Below, one piece after another: positions 42,202-50,128 of a stretch of 54,086 nt of DNA. The DNA is from JAFGGT01 sp036733165 (GTDB lineage Archaea > Methanobacteriota_B > Thermococci > Methanofastidiosales > NM3): contig DAINBB010000009.1 in NCBI GenBank assembly GCA_036733165.1, positions 1 through 54,086 on the forward strand. Direction: 5' to 3'. The notes beneath the pieces were generated by a model, which saw nothing but the letters and a program-made list of their open reading frames with translations, had not been told where the DNA came from and made no database searches. The position numbers and the translations under genes were made by a program. Each line of letters opens with the position of its first letter. Positions within the stretch are counted from its first letter, which is position 1.

Positions 42202-43091
42202 GCATGCTCAAATTGCCTGTTCCGCTCAAGGACGAAAGCCTTTCCCTTGGGGTCGACCCCCCTCAAGAAGCAGTTTACATATGCGTCCTCCACATCATCG
42301 AGGACAGTGGGGTCCGCATCGGCAGGCCTTTCCCCAAGAAAGAGATGCTTGTCCGATGTGCGATCGTTTATGTGAACATGAAAAACAAGGGCACCTGAAC
42401 ATTTGCTGAGAAGTTCCCCCATGTCCGTCCTGTCCCTGTCAACAAGGTAGTGGCCATAATCGAAGCACATCTGATATGGGTCTCCAAGGCCGTTCACAAG
42501 GTCGTGGAGATTGGAGATGTCGCCATAGTACGGGTTATCCCTGTTGTTGCAGTTCTCTATGCACATCTTGATCCCCGTCTCCGAGAGAATGTCATGTACG
42601 CCCCCTGTGAGATAGCTCTCCACCTTGGCCTGTTCCTCAAAGGGACCGTTGGGCAGGTGCATTACCATATAGCGAGCTTCCAATTCATCGGCGGCGGCTA
42701 TCCGTTCCTTGACGTCGCTCTCGAAGTCCCTTATGTTTTTTCCGTGGCCCCCCTGCAGGATGCCCAGCATCTGTTGCTGGAATCCTTTCTTTACATAGCT
42801 CCCAGGGACCATCTGGTCCGGCAGATGCACTATATACTCTATCCCCTTCTCAGCGGATATATCCCTCATCGCCCGTCTCTTTCTTTGATTCCTGAGCGCG
42901 CCGTCGCTCTCTGCACCTAACTGGATTCCGGGTATCATGTCAAGGCCCAGCTCATCGAATATATCAAGCATCACATCGGCAAGTTTAGAAACGATCCTGT
43001 CGGTCAAGGGCCAAGTATAGCCGATGCTTCTCTGGCTGGATGGCTTGAAATAATAATAGGGGCTGTTGTTGAGGGCAAGGACCGTGTCCAT
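42153..43091 (-). CDS. Sugar phosphate isomerase/epimerase-like TIM-barrel protein (AP2Ec family)
   Basis: The 312-residue protein has metal-binding motifs of the xylose isomerase-like TIM barrel: ARYMVMHLPNGP, IKMCIENCNNRD (metal Glu), YQMCFDYGHYL (Asp and His) and LVFHVHINDRTSDKH (His and Asp). Family members are isomerases, epimerases, dehydratases or endonuclease IV; no Endo IV signature is visible, and the substrate is unknown. A TTATATTTTATG box lies about 28 nt upstream of the ATG, so it has its own promoter. It overlaps the convergent NfeD gene. Confidence 0.78.
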   Translation of the reverse strand: MDTVLALNNSPYYYFKPSSQRSIGYTWPLTDRIVSKLADVMLDIFDELGLDMIPGIQLGAESDGALRNQRKRRAMRDISAEKGIEYIVHLPDQMVPGSYVKKGFQQQMLGILQGGHGKNIRDFESDVKERIAAADELEARYMVMHLPNGPFEEQAKVESYLTGGVHDILSETGIKMCIENCNNRDNPYYGDISNLHDLVNGLGDPYQMCFDYGHYLVDRDRTDMGELLSKCSGALVFHVHINDRTSDKHLFLGERPADADPTVLDDVEDAYVNCFLRGVDPKGKAFVLERNRQFEHAQIRSSVERLLGPLLS

Positions 43092-43130
43092 CGTGTAAAC
43101 AGGAACTCATAAAATATAAGTAACTTGTCA

Positions 43131-44162
43131 TTATAGGTCTATGGCCTCTATCTCCTCTACGATCACATCGATCGGATTCTCCATCTCCCTAAGCTTCTTC
43201 TTGACAAATCGCTCATAGCTCGTATCGCCGTTAAGGCGATTGGTCATGTCCATGACTTCCTCCACATCGCAGGAATGGCTCTTGATGCCGTCCCTGACCA
43301 TCTTGTCCGTGATGGCCAAAAGAGCTTCAGGATATGTGGATATGGCGGGTTTTCCCATGGCCACTGCCTCCCTGTTCATAGACCCTCCCGCGCTTATGAT
43401 TATCTGTGAGAAATGTATCAATGAGAGGGCGTCTACACAATGATCGGGCAGGATGGCCCCCATGTCGTTGAACATCCTGGATTGTTCCGCCGTCCGGGGA
43501 AACACAACGCACTGATAGTCGCCAAGCTTCCTCAACAGTTCCGATACTATGGATTCCCTCGGGTCCCCGGTGAAATAATTGGCCATTATAGGTTCAGGCC
43601 TGAGTATGGCCACAGGACGGTCCTCATCGAGCTTGAGGTCCCCCAACACGTCACCGTTCGGGATGAAGTCCTCTAGGTGCGCCAGTTCGCAGAAACCGTT
43701 GAAGGAGCGCAATCTGTCCCTTGTCACCCCGAATTGTGATATCTCGTCATAGCTTATCGCATCAGGCGCTATGACCTTCGAGGAGATGGGCAACATGAGC
43801 CTGTTCTGTGCGATGGCCTTCTCGTTGTCCAGGACACATATCGAAGGTATGCCCAGGCCGTAGGCGACCCTTGGGGCTTCGACAGAATGCTTGAACAGGG
43901 CGACATCCGGCTTTTCCTCCAAGACAAGGTCTGTGAGACCAAGTATCCTCCTTGAGGAGCATTTCAGCTTCATCTCCTTGGAGGCGCCACCGTGCTCACC
44001 CACCAGATGACAGTCCACATTGTTCTTAGAGAGCATGGACTCCATGGACCCAAATCTGCGGGATGTTACCATGACCTCATGACCGGTCCTGTCGAGTCTC
44101 CTGATCACGTTTTTGAAAAAGTGAATCTGGGGTGAGTTCGAGATGTCAATCCATATCTTCAT
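43131..44162 (-). CDS. DUF354 family protein (UDP-GlcNAc 2-epimerase/GT-B-like fold)
   Basis: The 343-residue protein matches archaeal DUF354: opening MKIWIDISNSPQIHFFKN, then TGHEVMVTSRRF, EEKPDVALFKHSVEAPRVAYGLGIP and the late motif ISAGGSMNREAVAMGKPAIS, similar to the nucleotide-sugar-binding C-domain of GT-B enzymes. Function is unknown; a sugar nucleotide epimerase or transferase is likely. A weak GTGAT SD lies just before the ATG. The 230 bp upstream carry the inverted-repeat element. Confidence 0.85.
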   Translation of the reverse strand: MKIWIDISNSPQIHFFKNVIRRLDRTGHEVMVTSRRFGSMESMLSKNNVDCHLVGEHGGASKEMKLKCSSRRILGLTDLVLEEKPDVALFKHSVEAPRVAYGLGIPSICVLDNEKAIAQNRLMLPISSKVIAPDAISYDEISQFGVTRDRLRSFNGFCELAHLEDFIPNGDVLGDLKLDEDRPVAILRPEPIMANYFTGDPRESIVSELLRKLGDYQCVVFPRTAEQSRMFNDMGAILPDHCVDALSLIHFSQIIISAGGSMNREAVAMGKPAISTYPEALLAITDKMVRDGIKSHSCDVEEVMDMTNRLNGDTSYERFVKKKLREMENPIDVIVEEIEAIDL

Positions 44163-44236
44163 TTTATCACAGTATTGATAAGCAATAGTGTATATATGTT
44201 GCTTGTAATAGACATACGTCTAGTATATATATTAAC

Positions 44237-44339
44237 TTAACGGCCTTAATCGTTCTGCCTTATAAAGAAAACACAATGAAAAGGTTATTAATTGGGGTAT
44301 ATAAATGATATAACGCGTCAGAACGATTCCAAACGTTAA
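44237..44339. repeat. 103-bp element with 21-bp imperfect terminal inverted repeats
   Basis: TTAACG (44237-44242), 5 nt, AATCGTTCTG (44248-44257), then 61 nt, then CAGAACGATT (44319-44328), 5 nt, CGTTAA (44334-44339). Both blocks are perfect inverted repeats and both spacers are 5 nt long, so the two ends mirror each other. The middle has TATA-like sequences (TTATAAAG, TATATAAATG). It could be a short non-autonomous mobile element, a pair of operators or a long RNA hairpin. Flanks show no certain target duplication. Confidence 0.5.
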
Positions 44340-44395
44340 TATTTTGATTAAAATAATAAAATATTAAAAAATAATAAATTAAAATTGAAAAGAAT
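44340..44395 (-). terminator. T-rich terminator region of the metallophosphoesterase gene
   Basis: Directly after the stop at 44396 the minus strand reads AATAAATTCTTTTC and then several T runs (ATTATTTTTTAATATTTTATTATTTT) over about 50 nt, the type of U-rich tract that ends archaeal transcripts. Confidence 0.4.
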
Positions 44396-46849
44396 TTATT
44401 TTCTCTTCAAAAGTGATGCGGCAATGCCGATGAGGATGAACACGAACACCGCCAGTGCAATCGTGTGGTCCGAAGACGTCTCAGATGCACCTTCGACGTC
44501 CACCGTCTTATAGGTCCCATAGTACCCATCGCCAGATGCGGAGATCCTGAAACCATCCTCAGGATAGCTGTCAAAGACAACGATTCCGTCCCCGTCGGTG
44601 AGTCCTGTCTGGTTCATCACATATACCGTTGCTCCTTCGACCGGGCCATCCAACGACGTCACCGTCACGGACAGTTCTTCGCCATCGGATATGGTGTCGG
44701 GGCACCCTATCTCCAGGGGCATCTGCCTGATCACCGTGAACGACACCGTGTGCCCCTCGCCGTCAGGGAGGTCGTCTGTATGGACCGTGATGGTGTTTTC
44801 CCCATATTCGAGCTGGATGTTGGCCACGAAGTCTCCCTTGTAACCAGCGGTTACCGTAGTCCCGTTGACATCCACTTCGGCGTATGGCTGCGTATGGCCG
44901 CTGACATCAATCGACGCCTCATTCGTGTAGGTGTCCGGAAGAGGGTCCTCTACAAATAGTTGCGAGGTCTTCTCCAGTCTCCATTCCATGGTGTCCCCGG
45001 TCACTGTTATGATGAAGTAGTGATTGAAGGTGTTCTCGACAAGATACTGGGAATCCAGCCAAGTGCCCCCTCCCGTTACAAAATTGTCCGCTCCGCTATC
45101 CAGCACCTCATGGTAGTAGGTGTGTTCGTGCCCTTGGAATATGGCAGTGACATTGTCATATTGCTCTATCAGGGACTGAACCTCCTCCTGATTCTCTATT
45201 CCGTGGAACACCGGATATATCGGCTGATGGGCAGCGATGAATATGTGGTCCTTGTCGGTGTTTGATGACAGTTCATCCTCCAGCCACGCCAACTGTCCCC
45301 CGGTTATCAAGCCCTTTTGGTCGTCCAGCTCGGTGCACAGGAATATGAAGTGGGAGTTTCCGTAGTCAAATGAATAGTACAGCTCCCCAAAGAAGTATTC
45401 GAAGTTCTCAAGGCCGTCGGTCGCCGCGGCGTCATGATTGCCAACCACACAGTAGAACGGCACCTTGGCATAGGCCGTTACCAGGTCCCTCACCTGATAG
45501 TACTCGTATAGGTGCCCTGCGTAGTTGACGTCTCCCACCTGAACTATGAAGTCGACATCCTCTCCCTCTGCAATACACTTCATTATGTATGTGGCCACAA
45601 GAGGGTTGGCCTCACTTCCGGACTCGGGCTGCACGTCTCCCACAACGGCGAAACTGTACTCCTCGGTCCCTGGGGAAAGGTCGGTGTCGCTGCCGATGAT
45701 GTTGTCGACCTCAAGCTCTATTGTCTGGAACATCACATTTCCTTCGGAGTCCCTTGCCGCGATCGTCAGGGTGTGGTGGCCATCGCTTACCGTCCCGACA
45801 GTATCCCAATCGGCGGTCCAGAGCCCACCTTCCGCCTGTTCCAGTTCCCCCCATACGCCATATACCGTCGATTCCAGATCTACGGATGAAGGGTACTCTA
45901 CCCTGTACCTGGCCCACTCAAGATCGTTCCTGACGTCCAGTATTGAGGCCTTGATCACATAGGTGCCAGACACCTCTGTCGGGATCTCCTCGTAGAGGAT
46001 CCTGAATCCCTCCGGGTCCGTTACTTCGGCCTTGAGGGCATTTCCGTCGATTTCTGCCATCTCGACCGGCTCTGAAGAACCGCCCGTCAGATAAGTGTTG
46101 AAGTAGAGGTAGAGGTCATTTTCGGAGGGGGCGAACTCCATGTGGATCGAATCGTCGATGAAGTTTATCCCGTCGATCTCGTTGACAGTGGTGAAGTCAA
46201 GAGGGATGAGCTCTAGATAGTAGTCGACACCTTCCCTGAAGTTAACGAAGGAGAGCGGTATGACGGCCATCCTGTAATCTGAGAGCCGTAGCTCCTCCTC
46301 GACCATGTACTTTCCCTTCGCCGGGTCCCTGAGGGTGACCATGAAGTTTCCCTTTCCATAGAGAACCAGGTAGTCCATATCCTGGAAAACGTCGGAATTG
46401 ACCGTGGCATACATCTTGACGCTCGTCTCTGTGTTCTTATAGAACTTGAGCGAATCCCCATCCTGCCCCACTGTGACAAATGTCTCCATCTGACTGCTGA
46501 TCACCCAGTTTGTCTGGGTCGAATCGAAGTCGTCTACAACATATGTGTTGTTCGAGGCCCAATTGAACTCATGTAGCGAGGCCGAGGCCCCTTGATCCAC
46601 TATTCTGAAAGATTCAGGATCTATCCCATCAGCATAGCCCCATTCTGGGTCCAATGGGTAAAGCCCCAACTGATCCACAATATCGCTCAATTCAATATCA
46701 ATATATCCGGGTTGCGCCGAATCCTGGACAACAATGCCCAAACGAAAATTAAAATCATCGTCCCACCACTGGGCGGTTTCTGATGTGGAAACGCCCATGT
46801 TGGAGAACAACAGCAAGATCATCATTAGCAAAACGAGAACCCTTCTCAT
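44396..46849 (-). CDS. Secreted, membrane-anchored metallophosphoesterase with Ig-like domains
   Basis: The 817-residue protein starts with a signal peptide (RRVLVLLMMILLLFSNMGVS). An N-terminal carbohydrate-binding-like or DUF2341-like domain follows (QWWDDDFNFRLGIVVQD), then a jelly-roll region, an Ig-like domain (near residues 320-380) and a calcineurin-like phosphoesterase: FAVVGDVQPE, IVQVGDVNYAGH, VVGNHDAA, AAHQPIY, FQGHEHTYYH. Two more beta domains (VSGHTQPYAEVDVNGTTV and a carboxypeptidase-like fold) precede a C-terminal TM helix and KRK. It should hydrolyse phosphoesters at the cell surface. SD AGGTGA is 5 nt before the ATG. Confidence 0.85.
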   Translation of the reverse strand: MRRVLVLLMMILLLFSNMGVSTSETAQWWDDDFNFRLGIVVQDSAQPGYIDIELSDIVDQLGLYPLDPEWGYADGIDPESFRIVDQGASASLHEFNWASNNTYVVDDFDSTQTNWVISSQMETFVTVGQDGDSLKFYKNTETSVKMYATVNSDVFQDMDYLVLYGKGNFMVTLRDPAKGKYMVEEELRLSDYRMAVIPLSFVNFREGVDYYLELIPLDFTTVNEIDGINFIDDSIHMEFAPSENDLYLYFNTYLTGGSSEPVEMAEIDGNALKAEVTDPEGFRILYEEIPTEVSGTYVIKASILDVRNDLEWARYRVEYPSSVDLESTVYGVWGELEQAEGGLWTADWDTVGTVSDGHHTLTIAARDSEGNVMFQTIELEVDNIIGSDTDLSPGTEEYSFAVVGDVQPESGSEANPLVATYIMKCIAEGEDVDFIVQVGDVNYAGHLYEYYQVRDLVTAYAKVPFYCVVGNHDAAATDGLENFEYFFGELYYSFDYGNSHFIFLCTELDDQKGLITGGQLAWLEDELSSNTDKDHIFIAAHQPIYPVFHGIENQEEVQSLIEQYDNVTAIFQGHEHTYYHEVLDSGADNFVTGGGTWLDSQYLVENTFNHYFIITVTGDTMEWRLEKTSQLFVEDPLPDTYTNEASIDVSGHTQPYAEVDVNGTTVTAGYKGDFVANIQLEYGENTITVHTDDLPDGEGHTVSFTVIRQMPLEIGCPDTISDGEELSVTVTSLDGPVEGATVYVMNQTGLTDGDGIVVFDSYPEDGFRISASGDGYYGTYKTVDVEGASETSSDHTIALAVFVFILIGIAASLLKRK

Positions 46850-46974
46850 GATTTCACCTGCCTTAACTTGTAGTTCTATAATATAAAATCCTATCTTGTA
46901 TTTCAAACGGGTTACGGAACAAGATTATTATATTTATAAATCCTCTTTTTAAAAGGTAAGGAAAAAGTGTGGAG
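46850..46974. promoter_or_regulatory. Divergent promoter region (phosphoesterase / Alba)
   Basis: Rightward: ATATTTATAAATCC at 46930-46943 is a strong box A for the Alba gene, about 35 nt before its start. Leftward: CTATAATATAAAATCC near 46874-46889 can serve the phosphoesterase gene, with SD AGGTGA next to its ATG. Confidence 0.45.
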
Positions 46975-47268
46975 ATGAACAGATTGGCAGATAATGACGA
47001 CAAGGACGTAGTATATGTCGGTAGCAAACCTCAGATGAGCTATGTGCTGGCAGTAATAACACAATTCAATGAGAGGGACGTCAATGAGGTGGTACTTAAG
47101 GCAAGGGGAAAGGCGATTTCAAGGACCGTGGACGTGGCAGAGATTGTCAAGAACAAGTTCATGCCCGATATCAAGATAGAGAACATCATCACGAGCACCG
47201 AACAGGTCCAAAGAGAGGATGGGACCAATTCCAACGTCTCCGCTATCGAGATCACCTTAAGAAAATAG
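46975..47268 (+). CDS. DNA/RNA-binding chromatin protein Alba
   Basis: A 97-residue Alba: VVYVGSKPQMSYVLAVITQF is the conserved opening with the Lys-Pro motif (the Lys that is acetylated in Sac10b-type proteins lies in GSKP), then EVVLKARGKAISRTVDVAEIVKN and a beta hairpin arm IKIENIITSTEQV ending in VSAIEITLRK. It coats DNA and RNA as a dimer. GTG 46969 is an alternative start two codons earlier. A TATA box just upstream suggests high expression. Confidence 0.93.
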   Translation: MNRLADNDDKDVVYVGSKPQMSYVLAVITQFNERDVNEVVLKARGKAISRTVDVAEIVKNKFMPDIKIENIITSTEQVQREDGTNSNVSAIEITLRK

Positions 47269-47289
47269 GCCCTGTAAACAATTAACGAG

Positions 47290-47309
47290 GGTGTCGTGAT
47301 ATCGGCACC
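47290..47309. terminator. Hairpin between convergent Alba and oxidoreductase genes
   Basis: GGTGTCG, 6-nt loop, CGGCACC: a 7-bp stem with one G-T wobble, in the 47-bp gap between two convergent stops, followed by TTTG on the plus strand. Likely a two-way transcription barrier. Confidence 0.45.
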
Positions 47310-47315
47310 TTTGTC

Positions 47316-48542
47316 TCATGCCTTTGCCAGCTTGCTGTAAAGGTCCAATACGCCGAGCGCCACACCATCGACTTCTATCCCGCCGGCCCCCTTGACGCTG
47401 TCCCCCACCACATAAAGGCCGCCGATCGGGAACGAGTCGACCCTCAGGTCCTCCCCCTGGGATGCGTGATTGACGGGATTCTTTCCAAAATAGCTCTGAG
47501 CGCATATTATATCTATGTCCCGCCCTTTGAAGGTCTCCTCAATGTCGGATATCCCCTTCTTCACCTCGGACGTTATGCTTCCAGGGCCCAGTGTCTGATG
47601 TGACATCAGAAGGTGCTTCCCCTTCGGCGCAAGGGATGGGTCCACGTTCGTCACCTCCACTATGCCCTCGACCCTCTCACAGTCCATAGGGAAAAAGATG
47701 CCATTGTGTGAGATAAGAGGTTCATCGCTGCTGAAGTTTATTTTTATCCCTCCCGATGGCCTGATGCACCCCACCTTGCCCAGAAACGTTTTCTCCAGGG
47801 TGTTGCCCGGACAAAGGTCACATGTCGCCTTGGCGCCAATGTCCGATATGACAATATCGTCATAGTACTCGTCGCCGTCCGTTGTTTCAATCCCTCTTAC
47901 GCTTCCCCCCTCGATGATGAGGGAACCTACCTTTCTATGGATGACCTCCACATCATTGGCCTTCAGGACATCTGTGAGGGCAGACACCACCCCTCCGCAT
48001 CCGCCCATCGGTATGCCTGGACCCCCATATTTCAGGAAGTTCCTTATGATTTCCGAAAAGTCCCTCATCCCAAGCTCGTTCGGGGGGAGCGAGAGGGACC
48101 ATCCAAGGAAACACTTCAAGAACTTCATAAATATGGGATCGCTGAAGCGGGCGGTCATGTATTCCTCGACAGAGATGTCAGGGACGTTCATGTACCTCAT
48201 CTGCAACAATAACTTCGATATCCTCAACCTGTCCGTGTGGGAAAGGGATTTCCTGACATCATGGAATCGCATTTCCTGGCCGTTGATCAAGAATGTGGCA
48301 TATGGGTTGGAATCGACGATCTGGCATCTTGCGCCCACCGTGGCAAGGATCTCTGCCAAGGGGCCCTTGGAACCATGAGGCAGCATATGAAGGGCCCCCG
48401 TGGTAAGTGCGTATCCTTCCCTGTCGAAGTTCCTGAACCTGCCGCCAAGCTGTCTGGACCTCTCGAAGACCGTGACCTTGCGTTCCCTCGAGAACAAAGC
48501 GGCGCTCAAGAGCCCGCCGAGTCCGCCACCAACGATTATCAT
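47316..48542 (-). CDS. CrtI/phytoene desaturase-like FAD oxidoreductase
   Basis: A 408-residue protein with an N-terminal FAD-binding motif IIVGGGLGGLLSAALF, then VFERSRQLGGRFR and the C-terminal FAD motif GGLYVVGDSVKGAGGIEVDGVALG. Layout fits the carotenoid desaturase/amine oxidase family. No carotenoid genes are nearby, so it may be a lipid or prenyl reductase/desaturase; function is uncertain. Its start, 64 bp from that of the divergent iorB gene, leaves a shared promoter with AAATATTTAAAAAATTAA. It is convergent with Alba. Confidence 0.78.
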   Translation of the reverse strand: MIIVGGGLGGLLSAALFSRERKVTVFERSRQLGGRFRNFDREGYALTTGALHMLPHGSKGPLAEILATVGARCQIVDSNPYATFLINGQEMRFHDVRKSLSHTDRLRISKLLLQMRYMNVPDISVEEYMTARFSDPIFMKFLKCFLGWSLSLPPNELGMRDFSEIIRNFLKYGGPGIPMGGCGGVVSALTDVLKANDVEVIHRKVGSLIIEGGSVRGIETTDGDEYYDDIVISDIGAKATCDLCPGNTLEKTFLGKVGCIRPSGGIKINFSSDEPLISHNGIFFPMDCERVEGIVEVTNVDPSLAPKGKHLLMSHQTLGPGSITSEVKKGISDIEETFKGRDIDIICAQSYFGKNPVNHASQGEDLRVDSFPIGGLYVVGDSVKGAGGIEVDGVALGVLDLYSKLAKA

Positions 48543-48606
48543 TATGATTTCTTGAATACCAAATATTTAAAAAATTAATCTGTGATTGAATGATATTGGT
48601 GATCCA

Positions 48607-49200
48607 GTGGGTTATAGCATAGTGATTTCAGGCGTCGGTGGACAGGGAGTCTTGGTGGCTTCCCAGATAATAGCCAATGCCGCCATCAAGAAGGGGATGA
48701 AGGTAAGGGTAGGAGAGACCCATGGAATGGCCCAAAGGGGCGGCAGCGTGATAGCGCATGTCAGATTCGGGGATGACATATACGGATCGATAACGCCCCA
48801 GGGAGAAGGGGACATAATGCTGGCCTTCGAGCCCGTAGAATCCCTCAGATACATCGAATATATGAGGGAAGGGGGATTCGCGATTATGAACACCCATCCC
48901 GTAGTGCCAGTAAGCGTCTCAACAGGCAAGGCGAGATACCCGGCCATAGAAGAGATAACCGAGGTCTTGGAAAAGAGACTGAAGGTCAGCGCAATCGATG
49001 CCACGGCGCTTGCTGTGGAGGCGGGGAACAAGATCACGTCAAATACCGTCCTCATAGGCGCCTTCGCCAACATAGCAGCCCAGGCCAAGATACCGTTGGA
49101 CAGGGCTGTGCTCTTGGAAGCCGTGGAGGAAAGGGTGCCAAAAAAATCCATAGAACTAAATCGAAAGGCCTTCGAGCTGGGATTCTCCTCGGTCAGATAA
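48607..49200 (+). CDS. iorB: Indolepyruvate:ferredoxin oxidoreductase beta-type subunit
   Basis: The 197-residue protein is the gamma-domain type subunit of 2-oxoacid oxidoreductases: YSIVISGVGGQGVLVASQII, VRVGETHGMAQRGGSVIAHVRFGD (the conserved THGMAQRGG) and ITSNTVLIGAFANIA. In IOR it works with the TPP- and Fe-S-bearing alpha subunit to oxidise aryl pyruvates from amino acids to acyl-CoA and reduce ferredoxin. GTG 48607 is chosen as it follows TTGGTGATCC; the upstream TTG (48586) has no SD. iorA is not adjacent, which is unusual. The 3' end overlaps the next gene by 8 bp. Confidence 0.87.
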   Translation: MGYSIVISGVGGQGVLVASQIIANAAIKKGMKVRVGETHGMAQRGGSVIAHVRFGDDIYGSITPQGEGDIMLAFEPVESLRYIEYMREGGFAIMNTHPVVPVSVSTGKARYPAIEEITEVLEKRLKVSAIDATALAVEAGNKITSNTVLIGAFANIAAQAKIPLDRAVLLEAVEERVPKKSIELNRKAFELGFSSVR

Positions 49201-49951
49201 GGGACCTGAAACGTCTTATTGCCATGTTCAGGTCATCGATCTCGTCATACGGGGCCTCAAGCGTGTATACCGAGCTGTACCCTCTCCCTTTCAATTTGGA
49301 TATTATGTCCTCGAAGTCCAGATTTCCCAAGCCGGGTCGCAGATAAGACCTCCTGCCATCCACCACCCATTCCCCGTTATAGTCTCTGAGATGGACATTG
49401 GAGATCCTGTCAGAGATCTCCAGCAGGTTGTCGAACATATCGTAGGTGGCGGCATATTCGAAGTCAAGTGTGAACGTGAGGTCCTCACAAGAAGAAAGGA
49501 GCTCCCTTACCAGTTCCCCGGGATACTTGAATCTTGAAGGGAGAGCCTCGATGGAAATGCCAAGCCCCATGTCCGCGGAATAGTCAACAAGGCTTCCTAT
49601 CGTGACTTTTATATCATCAAGTGGCAGCTGCCTGTACCTCCCATCCCATGCGTGCACGACCATCAATGATGCCCCAAGTTCAGAAGCTATGTCGGCGGCG
49701 CCCTTAAGGAGTCTCAGGGCATTGGACTGAAATAGGGGGCTGGACAGCATTATCTGTGCGGATTTGGGTGCGTGTAGCGAGTATATCCCCTCAAATCCCT
49801 CAAAGGTCTCCAAAAGAGAGTCCAAATCGTTCAGTATCGACTTGTAGACTATCAACTCAAAGCTGTCTGTGTTGGCAAGTTCGAACATCCTTCTTACAAA
49901 TCCATAATCATGGGTGATGAAGCATCCACTGGATACAGAGACCTCGGGCAT
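49193..49951 (-). CDS. Sugar phosphate isomerase/epimerase-like TIM-barrel protein (second)
   Basis: A 252-residue TIM barrel: IYSLHAPKSAQIML, ASLMVVHAWDGRYR, LGISIEALPSRF (metal Glu), FTLDFEYAATYD, ISNVHLRDYNGE (His/Asp) and TLEAPYD. The motif set is that of AP2Ec-type isomerases; it is shorter than the one at 42153-43091 and has little in common beyond motifs. Substrate unknown. No SD is clear; a TTTTTAACTCTTTGCC stretch upstream (about 49962-49977) may hold a promoter. Confidence 0.72.
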   Translation of the reverse strand: MPEVSVSSGCFITHDYGFVRRMFELANTDSFELIVYKSILNDLDSLLETFEGFEGIYSLHAPKSAQIMLSSPLFQSNALRLLKGAADIASELGASLMVVHAWDGRYRQLPLDDIKVTIGSLVDYSADMGLGISIEALPSRFKYPGELVRELLSSCEDLTFTLDFEYAATYDMFDNLLEISDRISNVHLRDYNGEWVVDGRRSYLRPGLGNLDFEDIISKLKGRGYSSVYTLEAPYDEIDDLNMAIRRFRSLI

Positions 49952-50128
49952 GAAGTGAATCTGGCAAAGAGTTAAAAATACTTTTCATGTCCCATGTCCT
50001 CACAAAATGGAATGCTGTTCTTTTGTGTCATAATGGAACTGTTGCGGGCAGGAGGTGGGTCTGGACCGGTGAATATTTCCATTAAATTGGGGAAAGATTA
50101 ATAACAGCTATGTAGGTATTACTCCCCG
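49952..50128. promoter_or_regulatory. Divergent intergenic region (isomerase / topoisomerase I)
   Basis: Contains an inverted repeat CACAAAA (50001-50007) / TTTTGTG (50021-50027) with a 13-nt loop, a GGAGGTGGGT stretch near 50050 not followed by a start codon at proper distance, and AAGATTAATAAC (about 50094-50105) as box A for leaderless topA. No gene is seen. Confidence 0.35.
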
